Source of the DNA: Ornithinibacillus xuwenensis
GTDB lineage: Bacteria; Bacillota; Bacilli; Bacillales; Amphibacillaceae
Assembly (NCBI RefSeq): GCF_039614845.1
Contig: NZ_JBDIML010000006.1
Location: forward strand, 62,001-126,000
Direction: 5' to 3'
DNA length: 64,000 nucleotides
This document shows positions 17,701 to 26,395 of the stretch, in pieces. The first letter of the stretch is position 1. Every line of letters begins with the position of its first letter. Both the position numbers and the translations under genes were made by a program. Below the pieces are notes generated by a model. It did no database searches. It was not told the DNA's origin and saw only the letters and a program-made list of their open reading frames with translations.

Positions 17701-18900
17701 CTAAGCTACTGCTTCCCGTTTTTTCTCAGATTGCTCTACGACCACACTAGCGGTAGCATCCCCCATAACGTTCGTTGCCGTTCGCATCATATCCAGAATA
17801 CGATCAATTCCTGCGATGAGGGCAATAGCATCAAGTGGTAGATTTACTGCAGTTAGTGTCATTGTAAGCATGACCATACCAGCACCTGGAACACCAGCAG
17901 CTCCAATTGAAGCCAATGTTGCAACTAATGCCACCATAAGAAATTGTGAAATCGATAAATCCACACCAAAGTATTGGGCGGTAAAGACGACAGCAACACC
18001 TTGGTAAATTGCTGTTCCGTCCATATTAATCGTTGCCCCTAATGGTAGGACAAAGCTACTTGTTTCTTTCGATACACCTAGATTTTCCTGGGTGTTTTTC
18101 ATAGTGACAGGCAGTGTTCCAGAGCTACTACACGTCGTAAAAGCTACAGTAGTTGCTGGTAGGATACCTTTAAAAAAGTGTAGTGGACTCATTTTTCCTA
18201 GAGATTTTAAAGCAATTGAATAAATGATGAGAATATGAAGGACACAAGCAATTAGCACGGCAAGAATTAGCTTCATTAATGGCATCAATACATCTAATCC
18301 ATATTCACCTACAATCGGAGTAAGCAAGCCAAAAATCCCTAATGGAACGAACATCATGATGACACTGGTTAATTTGTACATTACTTCTGCTAATCCTTCA
18401 AAAAATCGCTGAACCGGCGCAGCTTTTTCTCCAACTAGCGTAATGCCAACCCCTAAGAAGATTGCAAAGAAAATAATTTGTAGAACATTTGCAGTTGCTA
18501 GTGATTCAATTGGGTTGGTGGGAACAATGTTTAACAGTGTTTCGACGACGGGTTGTGTTTCACCAGAAGGAATCTTTTCCTCATCTAATGAAACATCTAT
18601 CCCTGTGCCTGGAGAAAGGACGATGGCGACCATAAGTCCTATTGCTATAGCGATAAAGCTTGTCGTTAAATAGTACCCAATGGTCTTACTACCAAGTCTA
18701 CCAAGCTTTTTCATATTTCCTGCATTCGTGACACCAACAATAATAGTGGCAAGTATTAAAGGTACAATAATGAACTTAATTAACCGCAGGAATAAGTCCC
18801 CAATAGGTTGCACATACGTCGCACGATCTCCTAAAATCAAACCAACAATAATAGCTAAAACAAATGCTGCGAGTATTTGCCACAGAAAACTTTTTTTCAT
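17701..18900 (-). CDS. Dicarboxylate/amino acid:cation symporter (DAACS, GltP/GltT type)
   Basis: Na+ or H+ coupled uptake of glutamate, aspartate or C4-dicarboxylates. 399 residues, about eight membrane helices with two re-entrant hairpins. The serine-rich hairpin TTCSSSGTLPVTMKN and the LPLGATINMDGTAIYQG block are the substrate and cation site signatures of this family, and GAAGVPGAGMVMLTMTL is hairpin 2. The NMDGT motif supports sodium coupling. Start has GGAG seven bases upstream. Monocistronic. Substrate cannot be fixed from sequence. Confidence 0.92.
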   Translation of the reverse strand: MKKSFLWQILAAFVLAIIVGLILGDRATYVQPIGDLFLRLIKFIIVPLILATIIVGVTNAGNMKKLGRLGSKTIGYYLTTSFIAIAIGLMVAIVLSPGTGIDVSLDEEKIPSGETQPVVETLLNIVPTNPIESLATANVLQIIFFAIFLGVGITLVGEKAAPVQRFFEGLAEVMYKLTSVIMMFVPLGIFGLLTPIVGEYGLDVLMPLMKLILAVLIACVLHILIIYSIALKSLGKMSPLHFFKGILPATTVAFTTCSSSGTLPVTMKNTQENLGVSKETSSFVLPLGATINMDGTAIYQGVAVVFTAQYFGVDLSISQFLMVALVATLASIGAAGVPGAGMVMLTMTLTAVNLPLDAIALIAGIDRILDMMRTATNVMGDATASVVVEQSEKKREAVA

Positions 18901-19021
18901 ACATTCACTCCTTCCATTTTTGTTGAAATCCCTTTCATTAATAAGTACTTATTAATATTTCAATTATTCCTAAATATACATAATATAAATGAACAATTTG
19001 AATAGAAATGGGGAAGTGAAA

Positions 19022-19303
19022 ATGATTGTTGAATCTGTGATGACAATTGGATCTGTGTTAGCTGTTTTGGTAATATTATTCGGTTTTATCTTTATTAAGG
19101 TGGGAACGAAGACTTATTTACCTTATTTTCCAAGTGTGTTCCTATTTGTTGCTGGAGTGATGCTGTTAATGATTACAACGGTAGCAGATAAAACCGAACT
19201 ATTTGGGGCAGGACTTGGTGGATGGGGAATAGCTTGTCTGTTTGCAGCTGTAATTGGTTTTTTAGTAACCAGTGTCAGTCACGCGCTTAAGCTACATGAT
19301 TAA
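19022..19303 (+). CDS. Small membrane protein (possibly YesK-like)
   Basis: 93 residues with three hydrophobic segments and a short charged tail. The frame is open from 18989, but the ATG at 19022 has GGGGAAGTG correctly spaced and begins directly with the first membrane helix. Overall layout resembles the small YesK-type membrane proteins of Bacillus; I cannot confirm this by eye. Followed by a weak hairpin, GGGCACT...AGTGCCC at 19310-19330. Confidence 0.6.
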   Translation: MIVESVMTIGSVLAVLVILFGFIFIKVGTKTYLPYFPSVFLFVAGVMLLMITTVADKTELFGAGLGGWGIACLFAAVIGFLVTSVSHALKLHD

Positions 19304-19408
19304 AATAGGGCACTTGTAAGATAGTGCCCCATCAATTCATACTGTGTTCTTGTTGGAAAACTATTTGTACTATTCATGATACATCATGATTTTTTCTAAA
19401 ACCATCAA

Positions 19409-19450
19409 TAAAAAACGCCTAACTATATTGGAGATACGTTAGACGTTTAT
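19409..19450 (-). terminator. Terminator of cvfB
   Basis: On the minus strand, AAACGTCTAAC pairs with GTTAGGCGTTT (one mismatch) and is followed by TTTTAT. Confidence 0.75.
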
Positions 19451-19494
19451 GATGAGAAACTTCATTATAGAATTTTCACTTGAAACATGGAGGA

Positions 19495-20349
19495 TTATTT
19501 CAAATAAGTCTTTCCCTCACGTTGTTCGATTCTTCCTTCCTTCATTAGCTTCCCTAACGCTCGCTTGAAAGCGGCCTTACTGATATTAAATGTGCCACGA
19601 ATATCATCGGGATCGCTCTTATCACTAAATGGGATCACACCATCTTGATCTTCTAAGTGTTGTAAAATAATTGCAGCATCATCAACCATTCCATGCTGCT
19701 TTAACGGACGGAGGGAAACATTAAGTGTCCCATCATGCTTGACCTCAATTACTCTACCTTGAACAAGCTCACCTAAGCGTGGTTCTTCCTTCCGTTCCGT
19801 ATGATGGATAAAGCCTCGATAGTCTTCCTCTGTAATAATTGCCGAACCTTCTCTACTTGTGTGATAAACTCTACCAGTAATTGTTGTATTTAGAAGGGAG
19901 TCAGGTGCAAGCTCGATGTCTCGCCAAATAATACCTTCCGTTGCAGGAATTGCGAGTAATCTCCCTTTTCGGTCTTTCCCTAACGTCACATAAAGCAAGT
20001 CCTCTTCCTTTGGCCATACATTTTCAAACAATGGTAGATCATCCTTCGATACCAGGAATTCCTTAGTCGTTCCGATATCAACAAATACTCCTAAATCAGG
20101 CAGAACATTCACTACCTTTGCCCAACCGTAGTGATCCATTAATATAGAAGGAAGTATTGTAGTAGCTGTTAGGTTGCCCTTCTTGTCCTGATATAAAAAG
20201 ACTTCCACGTCCTGCCCAAGTTCAAGCTTGCTTTCAGTCTCATTGTGATGTAATAATGCTTCAGTCATATCTTTTTCTAAAACATATCCGTTATCAATCT
20301 CACGAGAAACCGTCATGGTTTGAATCGTACCGATTAGTGTTTCGCTCAT
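19495..20349 (-). CDS. cvfB: S1-domain RNA-binding protein CvfB (YitL)
   Basis: 284 residues with three S1-like beta-barrel domains and a C-terminal winged helix (DDIRGTFNISKAAFKRALG). The middle domain shows KVVNVLPDLGVFVDIGTTKEFLV, the typical S1 strand pattern. CvfB in staphylococci is a virulence-associated RNA-binding regulator; B. subtilis YitL is its homologue. Start has GAGGGTTAAGG upstream. A possible long 5' leader or separate small RNA lies directly upstream (see 20376-20725). Confidence 0.88.
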   Translation of the reverse strand: MSETLIGTIQTMTVSREIDNGYVLEKDMTEALLHHNETESKLELGQDVEVFLYQDKKGNLTATTILPSILMDHYGWAKVVNVLPDLGVFVDIGTTKEFLVSKDDLPLFENVWPKEEDLLYVTLGKDRKGRLLAIPATEGIIWRDIELAPDSLLNTTITGRVYHTSREGSAIITEEDYRGFIHHTERKEEPRLGELVQGRVIEVKHDGTLNVSLRPLKQHGMVDDAAIILQHLEDQDGVIPFSDKSDPDDIRGTFNISKAAFKRALGKLMKEGRIEQREGKTYLK

Positions 20350-20375
20350 CCTTAACCCTCATTTCATTATGTATT

Positions 20376-20412
20376 GGAAAAGGGATACCCTAATCATTAG
20401 AGTACCCCTTTG
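20376..20412 (-). terminator. Terminator just upstream of cvfB
   Basis: On the minus strand AAGGGGTACTCT pairs with AGGGTATCCCTT (two G-U pairs) and runs into TTTTCC. It would end the RNA started at the 20697-20725 promoter, or act as an attenuator for cvfB 27 bases downstream. Confidence 0.7.
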
Positions 20413-20691
20413 ATTTCTAAAGTAACACATCGTTTTCTTTTTATATTATCCCGATTTCTCGGGTGGGAAATTCAATTTGTATGTTAAATCAAAAGTTGCT
20501 TTTCTCGGTAACGCTGCCGAGTTCGAATTTCGCTTAACCGCGGTATGTCTTCCACTGGAGTTTTCTAACTTAAGCAACGTAAGCCCAACCTGCTCTTACG
20601 TCCTTGCGACCCTTTAGTCGCGCCAGTGTGAATAAGCATCAACAAAAACACTGTAGAATGCCAGCTTACTCATATGTTACTTTAGTAACAT
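20376..20691 (-). ncRNA. Candidate structured RNA, about 315 nt
   Basis: A near-perfect promoter (20697-20725, minus strand) and the terminator at 20376-20412 frame a non-coding stretch of higher GC than its surroundings. Read on the minus strand it can form a series of hairpins: ATGTTAC/GTAACAT, CAGTGT/ACACTG, GCGAC/GTCGC, CGTAAG/CTTACG, CTCGG/CCGAG, CCCGA/TCGGG, and a long-range GTTGCTT/AAGCAAC. I cannot match it to tmRNA, 6S, SRP, RNase P RNA or any riboswitch I know. It may be an sRNA, a cvfB leader, or an intergenic repeat with a promoter. This covers the whole 20350-20730 gap. Confidence 0.5.
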
Positions 20692-20696
20692 TACGT

Positions 20697-20725
20697 ATTA
20701 TCGCATGTCTAAGTGAAATTGTCAA
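20697..20725 (-). promoter_or_regulatory. Strong sigma-A promoter, minus strand
   Basis: TTGACA (20725-20720), 17-base spacer, GATAAT (20702-20697). The -35 box also forms one arm of TGTCAAG/CTTGACA (20720-20740), a hairpin overlapping the stop codon of the ABC permease gene that may end the upstream operon. Confidence 0.7.
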
Positions 20726-20730
20726 GCTAA

Positions 20731-21384
20731 CTACTTGACAGTAAACGTCTTTGCGGAAAGCTTCAGGGATAAGTAATACAAGAAAAATGCTACGAAAGGT
20801 AATGTCAAATAAGGATGAAATGGTATATAGGTTTCGATTAATGGTACCACACCTTGATCCAAGTCATTAAAAAGGATATTGTCCTTCAATTCTAGTATGT
20901 TCACTAAAGCATCGAGTGTGAATAAGAACATAATAAAGTACGTAATAACAACAAGCAGTAGCACAATAACTAACGATCTAAATGAATAGGTTAATGGTAC
21001 ATAGATTGATAATAAAAGTAAACCTAGGCTTAAAAGAATAACGATCTCCTTCCAACCGAAAATGTAACTACTATAGTTGAAAATTTCCTCCACTATAAAT
21101 CCAATCAAATATTGGTAAAAAATAACCGCTATCCAAATCATCATTAACAATAGGTACCTACTAGTCACAATTGATTTTGCAGTAACTGGTAAACTGATCA
21201 TTAAACGATTGATGTTCGAACGATAATCCATAATATATGGGTGGATAAAGATTAAAGGTAACATTAATCCTAGGCTTATATAAAATGGAGGAAGAGTGGT
21301 TATATAACCAATCGGAACCAATAGTAAGCCGGCAATAACGGTTGCTTTATTCACGAATAAATCCTTCTTTAACAAACTAAGCAT
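20731..21384 (-). CDS. ABC-2 type transporter permease subunit
   Basis: 217 residues with about six membrane helices and few conserved polar residues, as in ABC-2 permeases of the YtrC/D and BcrB kind. Third and last structural gene of a GntR-controlled ABC operon, 12 bases after the other permease. The two permeases share a similar N-terminal pattern (a charged start, then helix, then DYRSNINRLMISLPV versus DSQNNVNRFVASMPI), so they look like ancient duplicates forming a heterodimer. Confidence 0.78.
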   Translation of the reverse strand: MLSLLKKDLFVNKATVIAGLLLVPIGYITTLPPFYISLGLMLPLIFIHPYIMDYRSNINRLMISLPVTAKSIVTSRYLLLMMIWIAVIFYQYLIGFIVEEIFNYSSYIFGWKEIVILLSLGLLLLSIYVPLTYSFRSLVIVLLLVVITYFIMFLFTLDALVNILELKDNILFNDLDQGVVPLIETYIPFHPYLTLPFVAFFLYYLSLKLSAKTFTVK

Positions 21385-21396
21385 ATTGTTTCCCTC

Positions 21397-22032
21397 CTAT
21401 AATAAGTCTCTTCTTACAAAAATACGTAACGAAATCCTAAATGAAACATAAAGTACGGTTAAGGATAAGACAACCAGGATGATGGGCTGGTTATATAGCA
21501 GGTAAACTAAAAAATCAATTACTGGTTCATCAAACGTAAGATACGGATTTCCTGAAATAACAGCAAATGTATAGACTAGTATGACAAACGAAATAAGGAA
21601 GAAAGTAATGGCATACGTAAAATTTTTAAAGTAGTAGAAGACAGGGATATATACCGATAAAAACAATGCATTTAATGTTACTAGCTGTAAAATGTCATAG
21701 CCAGAAAACGAGTGGTTTTTCAAAAAAGGTAAACCTTGATGGGCAACATAATCAATTGACCATAAGAATAGTAAAGCACCAGTTGTAATCATCATAAGGA
21801 TTAGATATCGTGCTAAAACAATATGCATATGCTTAATAGGCATACTTGCAACAAAACGGTTTACATTATTTTGGCTATCTAAATAAAACAATAGTGGTAA
21901 AAACCCTAGTATAACCCATATATTAATTCCTGTGCTTGATACATTCATCACATATGATAAGGGTATTAAAACGATTAATATTAGGAGATAAAGCTGTGAA
22001 ACTTTTATTTCTTTCATTAGTAAATGTTGCAT
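21397..22032 (-). CDS. ABC-2 type transporter permease subunit
   Basis: 211 residues, six predicted membrane helices. The conserved stretch LDSQNNVNRFVASMPIKH after the second helix is shared with the next gene. Starts two bases after the stop of the ATPase gene, with AAAGGAGATTTAG as ribosome site, so coupled. Probably pairs with the downstream permease and two copies of the ATPase. Export of a lipid, peptide or wall-active antibiotic is typical of the class; substrate unknown. Confidence 0.78.
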   Translation of the reverse strand: MQHLLMKEIKVSQLYLLILIVLIPLSYVMNVSSTGINIWVILGFLPLLFYLDSQNNVNRFVASMPIKHMHIVLARYLILMMITTGALLFLWSIDYVAHQGLPFLKNHSFSGYDILQLVTLNALFLSVYIPVFYYFKNFTYAITFFLISFVILVYTFAVISGNPYLTFDEPVIDFLVYLLYNQPIILVVLSLTVLYVSFRISLRIFVRRDLL

Positions 22033-22034
22033 GA

Positions 22035-22886
22035 CTAAATCTCCTTTCTAGTCATGAAATACATGATATCTTCTAAGCTAGCCTTCTCGATGATTATGCT
22101 ATCTTCGAATGGCTCGAACAGTGCTGGATCTCCTTCGAATAATGCACGAAACCCAATGTCTGTCAGTTGAAGACCGGTGAATAATTTCTTCGTATCGTCA
22201 TCGATCATCTCTATGTTCCCTTTTATAACATGGAATTGCTCCTGAATCTCTGCCATACTTTTTTGGAATAGAAGAATTCCTTTATTAATGAAAATAATAT
22301 AATCAGCAATTCTATCCAAATCTGTCGTGATATGGGAGGATAGAAAGATAGTTTGGTTATCATTGACCATCTTTTCTTGTAATAATTCTAATAGCTCCCT
22401 TCTAAAAACCGGATCAAGTCCCGATGTTGGTTCATCCATGATGATTAATTCTGGCTCATGGCTTAACGCAAATAGTAAGGAAGTTTTCATTTTCATTCCT
22501 TTAGAGAATTTCTTGATTTTCTTCCGCATTGGTAATTCAAATTTTTCTACATACTCTTGAAATCGTGCTTCATTCCAAGAATGATAAAGTGGAGCAATGA
22601 ATGCTTTCATATTTTGTATGGTGAAATCCTCATACATATATAAGTCATCATAAACAAATCCTATTTTTTGTTTATTGTTTGGGTCTTTATGGGAATTACC
22701 GAATAGTTTGATGTCTCCTTCATCAAACTTAAGAATATCCATCATCATACTAATTGCTGTTGTTTTGCCACTTCCATTTGGACCGATAAATCCTGTGATG
22801 TAGCCCTTTGGAATAGTTAGGCTTAAATTCTCTATTGAAAAATCTTTTCTATACTTGGAAACGTTTTGAAATTCAACCACATTCAT
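22035..22886 (-). CDS. ABC transporter ATP-binding protein (YtrB-like)
   Basis: ATPase of the operon. Walker A GPNGSGKTTAISM, signature SKGMKMKTSLLFALSHEP, Walker B LIIMDEPTSGLDP, and switch histidine in FLSSHI. 283 residues, with a C-terminal extension of about 80 residues after the core as in BcrA-type ATPases. The frame is open for six more codons, but the ATG at 22886 has GGGGGAG correctly spaced. It follows the GntR gene with only one base between the stop codon and start, so the regulator is the first gene of the same transcript. Confidence 0.9.
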   Translation of the reverse strand: MNVVEFQNVSKYRKDFSIENLSLTIPKGYITGFIGPNGSGKTTAISMMMDILKFDEGDIKLFGNSHKDPNNKQKIGFVYDDLYMYEDFTIQNMKAFIAPLYHSWNEARFQEYVEKFELPMRKKIKKFSKGMKMKTSLLFALSHEPELIIMDEPTSGLDPVFRRELLELLQEKMVNDNQTIFLSSHITTDLDRIADYIIFINKGILLFQKSMAEIQEQFHVIKGNIEMIDDDTKKLFTGLQLTDIGFRALFEGDPALFEPFEDSIIIEKASLEDIMYFMTRKEI

Positions 22887-22887
22887 A

Positions 22888-23265
22888 TTAACTCTCCCCC
22901 TCATAATAAATATCGATTAATTGTATGAAATCATCTTTTGAAAGTCCGACCTGTTTACCTGTCTTTACTAATCTTTCAAGATCATTCTCCAATTCGCGTA
23001 CTTGCCATTCTTTCAAAACATGTGGCTGCTGACCAGCTACAAAAGTACCTTTTCCAACAGCAGAAATTAAGTAACCTTCGTTTTCAAGGTCTTCATAAGC
23101 GCGCTTTGTCGTAATAACACTTACCTGCAGTTCTTTAGCGAGCACTCTCATGGAAGGTAGTGCATCTCCTTCTTTTAACTTCCCAGTAAAAATATGCTGC
23201 TTGATTTGTTCTTTTATTTGTACAAATAGCGGGTCTTTACTATTGGTTGAAATTACAATGTTCAT
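22888..23265 (-). CDS. GntR-family regulator, YtrA type
   Basis: 125 residues: winged helix of the GntR family (PLFVQIKEQIKQHIFTGKL, then LPSMRVLAKELQVSVITTKRAYEDL) with the very short C-terminal dimerisation helices of the YtrA subfamily. First gene of the ABC operon, downstream of a palindromic operator on its promoter, so autorepression is expected. YtrA of B. subtilis controls an ABC system induced by wall-active antibiotics such as ramoplanin. Start chosen at 23265, eight bases after a perfect GGAGG. Confidence 0.9.
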   Translation of the reverse strand: MNIVISTNSKDPLFVQIKEQIKQHIFTGKLKEGDALPSMRVLAKELQVSVITTKRAYEDLENEGYLISAVGKGTFVAGQQPHVLKEWQVRELENDLERLVKTGKQVGLSKDDFIQLIDIYYEGES

Positions 23266-23291
23266 GATCATCACCTCCATCAGATGTGCAT

Positions 23292-23344
23292 ATTGTATAT
23301 ATAGTGTATATACAATATATACACTATGAAAAAATAAGTGTCAA
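23292..23344 (-). promoter_or_regulatory. Promoter and palindromic operator of the YtrA-type ABC operon
   Basis: Promoter on the minus strand: TTGACA at 23344-23339, 17-base spacer, TATATA at 23321-23316. A perfect palindrome with 10-base arms (AGTGTATATA, 3-base centre, TATATACACT; 23303-23325) covers the -10 box. A second overlapping palindrome (ATTGTATATA / TATATACAAT, 23292-23316) extends it downstream. The outer AGTGTA...TACACT half-sites match those reported for B. subtilis YtrA, with slightly shorter spacing here. Confidence 0.85.
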
Positions 23345-23440
23345 GAAATAATTGGAAAACTAAGTTGAAATCCTCTTAATCTATTTTGAGGAGTGTTATA
23401 CTAATTAGGAAAATAAATTACATGTAATGGAGTTAATGAA

Positions 23441-24340
23441 ATGGTTTTATTTCTTAATGTTATCCTTCCGATAATGGCTGTATTTGGGGCGGGGTATGTT
23501 CTTCAACGGATTAAAGCAGTTGATGTAAAAGCTGTATCAACGGTATCAATTTATATCTTTTTACCAGCTTTAGTGTTTACGAAGCTATATGAAGCAACCT
23601 TCGATGAGCGATACACAATTTTATTAGTATTTGCATTCATTCAATTAATTGCCATGATTATGTTGAGTAAAGTTTCTAAAAAAATCATGAAGTGGTCACA
23701 TTCAGTTGAAAGTGCCTCGATACTAACAACTGCTTTTATGAACGCCGGTAACTATGGGGTACCAGTTATCTTATTTACAATAGGGGAAGAGGCACTACCG
23801 TATGCCGTATTTTTTATGGTTATTCAGACAATGTTCATGAATTCCTTTGGGGTCTATTATGCTTCCAGAAGTTCTAATGGAATGGGACAAGCATTGAAGA
23901 AGGTATTTAAAATGCCAGCTACATATGCGGCTATATTCGCTATAATTCTACAAAATATTGCCTGGGAAATACCACCTTCAGTTTATTCTACTCTGACAAT
24001 GGTAGCTGGGGCAGCTATTCCAGTTATGATGGTATTACTAGGAATGCAACTAGCATCAATTACCTCGATTAAATTTAATTGGCAGGTAATTATTTCTGCC
24101 GTTTCCATACGAATGATTATTGCCCCGTTAATTGCTTTTGGGTTCGTGATGTTAGTGGATGTAGAGCCGTTAATAGCTACAGTACTGATTATTTTGTCAG
24201 CTATGCCAAGTGCAGCTACAACCACAATGTATGCAATACAATTTGATACAGAGCCAGAATTAGTTTCAAGTATTACGTTAGTTTCTACCTTGTTTAGTGT
24301 TATTTCATTAACTGTATTATTGAATCTTCTACCAACATAA
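23441..24340 (+). CDS. AEC-family (auxin efflux carrier) permease
   Basis: 299 residues with about ten membrane helices in the 5+5 arrangement of the AEC/BART superfamily. Typical small-residue helices (FMNAGNYGVPVILF, SAMPSAATTTMYA) are present. Bacterial members move malate, malonate or similar organic anions, and most Bacillaceae copies are uncharacterised. Weak ribosome site AATGGAG. No linked enzyme or regulator gives a substrate. Confidence 0.85.
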   Translation: MVLFLNVILPIMAVFGAGYVLQRIKAVDVKAVSTVSIYIFLPALVFTKLYEATFDERYTILLVFAFIQLIAMIMLSKVSKKIMKWSHSVESASILTTAFMNAGNYGVPVILFTIGEEALPYAVFFMVIQTMFMNSFGVYYASRSSNGMGQALKKVFKMPATYAAIFAIILQNIAWEIPPSVYSTLTMVAGAAIPVMMVLLGMQLASITSIKFNWQVIISAVSIRMIIAPLIAFGFVMLVDVEPLIATVLIILSAMPSAATTTMYAIQFDTEPELVSSITLVSTLFSVISLTVLLNLLPT

Positions 24341-24367
24341 AAATCGAGACAGAATGGAGTTGTCATG

Positions 24368-24925
24368 ATGAAAAAAATAAAAAACGCTTGCAGATTAAGT
24401 ATATTGATTGGTTTATTTGTCGTGTTGTTTGGCTGTGAGGATACATCGGATGCTTTAGCTGAAAATGATCAATCTCATGCTTATGAATCTGTAGATACAG
24501 AGGTTTCCTCAAACGCTAATGAATCTAGTAAGACATCTCGTGATGACAAAGATGATAGTGCAGAGGAAAATAGTGAAAGCAATCGTAATAATGAAAATGA
24601 TGTGGATGAATCTTCATCCAATAAATCCAGTTCAGAGGATGAAGAGGAAGGCAGCAACGAAAAGGATGAAAGCGTAGAATCACAGTCTTCTAATGTGGAA
24701 ATTTCCTCTGGATCGTCCGCAATCGAATACTTAAAACGGCAATTACAAATGGAAGATAATGAGGATATTGAATTTAATGATATGGGTGGCGAGCTAAAGA
24801 CCGATGATAATGGCTCCTATTATACCATTGTATTAACTTCGAAATCTATGAGAGAAAGTGGCGGAAGTGGGACAGTAGGTTTGTACAAGGTCTATGAAGA
24901 TGGCGAATATATGATAAACGAATAA
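24368..24925 (+). CDS. Acidic Ser-rich lipoprotein
   Basis: 185 residues. Lipoprotein signal peptide with lipobox VLFGC, so Cys23 is lipid-modified and the protein sits on the outer face of the membrane. Residues about 25-115 are a low-complexity Ser/Asp/Glu/Asn linker; the last 70 residues form a compact domain starting SAIEYLKRQL and ending with the stop at a KVYEDGEYMINE tail. The layout, lipid anchor plus charged spacer plus small folded domain, is frequent in Bacillaceae lipoproteins of unknown role. The ATG three bases upstream is also possible. Confidence 0.7.
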   Translation: MKKIKNACRLSILIGLFVVLFGCEDTSDALAENDQSHAYESVDTEVSSNANESSKTSRDDKDDSAEENSESNRNNENDVDESSSNKSSSEDEEEGSNEKDESVESQSSNVEISSGSSAIEYLKRQLQMEDNEDIEFNDMGGELKTDDNGSYYTIVLTSKSMRESGGSGTVGLYKVYEDGEYMINE

Positions 24926-24997
24926 TGATTATTTAGCGTTAAGCGTTACTAGTGATTTCGTTATATGTTAAAAATTATTTAATCTAGGAGGATATAA

Positions 24998-25702
24998 ATG
25001 TCTGAGGTTAATATTTTTATCGCGTTTGGGGCAGGTTTCTTGTCGTTTATTTCCCCCTGTGTGTTGCCATTATATCCAACCTTTCTATCCTATATTACTG
25101 GCATGAGTATTAGTGAATTGAAAGAGGATAATAAGAAAATTACGAAAAGAGCTGCATTGCATACAGCTTCATTCTTATTCGGTTTCTCACTGATTTTCCT
25201 AGTTCTTGGTTTTTCATCATCGTATATCTCGGAATTTCTAAGAACTTATCAAGATATTGTTAGGCAATTAGGAGCAATTCTTATCATCTTCTTTGGGTTA
25301 GTAATCGTAGGGATCCTAAACTTCGAATTTCTAATGAAGGATAGAAGGATTCGATTCAAAAATCGACCTTCTGGATTGATTGGTTCTATCTTAATTGGAT
25401 TCACATTTTCATTAGGATGGACACCTTGTATGGGACCAATACTTGGCGTCGTTATGTCTTTAGTTGCAACTGACCCTGAATACGGCATGCTGATGATGGT
25501 TAGTTATATCCTTGGCTTTTCAATACCATTCTTTGTGCTATCCTTTTTCATTGGTAAATTAAAATGGATTAAAAAGCACAGTGCAAGATTAGTTAAGATA
25601 GGCGGATATTTGATGATTCTCTTTGGTATTGCCTTATTCTTTGATTGGATGAGAAAATTAACTGGTGCTTTAGCGGGGCTATTTGGCTTCTATGGGCTCT
25701 AA
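24998..25702 (+). CDS. ccdA: Cytochrome c biogenesis protein CcdA
   Basis: Six-helix membrane protein that carries reducing power from thioredoxin across the membrane to extracellular thiol proteins (cytochrome c maturation, spore synthesis). The redox pair is visible as one Cys in SFISPCVLPLYP and one in LGWTPCMGPILG. 234 residues, the normal length. Ribosome site TAGGAGGAT. No ccdB/resA neighbours; the preceding lipoprotein is not a thioredoxin-fold protein as far as I can see. Confidence 0.93.
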   Translation: MSEVNIFIAFGAGFLSFISPCVLPLYPTFLSYITGMSISELKEDNKKITKRAALHTASFLFGFSLIFLVLGFSSSYISEFLRTYQDIVRQLGAILIIFFGLVIVGILNFEFLMKDRRIRFKNRPSGLIGSILIGFTFSLGWTPCMGPILGVVMSLVATDPEYGMLMMVSYILGFSIPFFVLSFFIGKLKWIKKHSARLVKIGGYLMILFGIALFFDWMRKLTGALAGLFGFYGL

Positions 25703-25720
25703 TCGTATATTTTACATAGA

Positions 25721-25810
25721 AAAGAAAAGCTTGGATCTGATGCTTACACCCGAAAGTTAGATTTTTTACTCTAACTTTTGGGAGGCAGTATCTCTTCCAA
25801 GCTTTTTCTT
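25721..25810. terminator. Large bidirectional hairpin terminator after ccdA
   Basis: Outer stem AAAGCTTGGA / TCCAAGCTTT and inner stem CCCGAAAGTTAGA / TCTAACTTTTGGG-like arms (CCCGAAAGTTAG with CTAACTTTTGGG). T-rich on both sides, between convergent genes ccdA and the AhpD-like gene. Confidence 0.75.
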
Positions 25811-25856
25811 GTTAGGTTTATTGACTTCTCATCGTTTCCTTCAATTAATACCGAGT

Positions 25857-26273
25857 TTAAAAATTCGTTGCCTCCAATTTCAACATTGCACCAAAGTATT
25901 GAGAAGCTGTGGTAAACGCAATAAATGAACAAAGTTCACTGATCTCTGCATCTGTAAATGATTGTTTTAGTACATGAAATATGGAGTCCGGTATGAAGCT
26001 CTTTTGCTTCAGAAATACGTCTGCAAAACCAACAGCAATGGATGTCTTTTCATCGAAATGCTTAATGTCAGGCTTTCCTTTTGCTTTACAATACGCACAC
26101 CCATTCTGTTGTGCTAAGGTTCTTCTAACCTGTTCTTTAAGATTAGAAGAGAGGAAGCCATCAGCTTCTAAAACATTTCCTAAGGAGGACCACCTTTCCA
26201 TTACCGCTTTATTATGTCCTAACAGCCTCTCGAAAGGGGTTCCCCCGATACTAGATTTTACAATTCTTGCCAT
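25857..26273 (-). CDS. AhpD/carboxymuconolactone decarboxylase-family protein with CxxC
   Basis: 138-residue helical protein. The NGCAYCKAKG motif is the redox CxxC of the AhpD-like family; the histidine usually found a few residues later is not evident. Such proteins act as alkylhydroperoxidase or thiol-disulfide enzymes. Strong ribosome site (AGGAGGTAAT). Divergent from an Lrp/AsnC regulator 122 bases away, which may control it. Substrate unknown. Confidence 0.8.
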   Translation of the reverse strand: MARIVKSSIGGTPFERLLGHNKAVMERWSSLGNVLEADGFLSSNLKEQVRRTLAQQNGCAYCKAKGKPDIKHFDEKTSIAVGFADVFLKQKSFIPDSIFHVLKQSFTDAEISELCSFIAFTTASQYFGAMLKLEATNF

Positions 26274-26395
26274 GTTTATTACCTCCTTGATATATTAATT
26301 ATAGAATGTTAAATATACAATTAACATTAAACACTAAACGCAATTATATTGTTATCTTAGTAAAATTAACGAGTTATGGAGGAAAATGTTAAAGT

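Noticed and set aside
20520..20560. ACCGCGG on the minus strand, reminiscent of a T-box antiterminator core
   Set aside because: The adjoining TGG and the following antiterminator/terminator pairing of a T-box are missing, and cvfB is not a T-box target.
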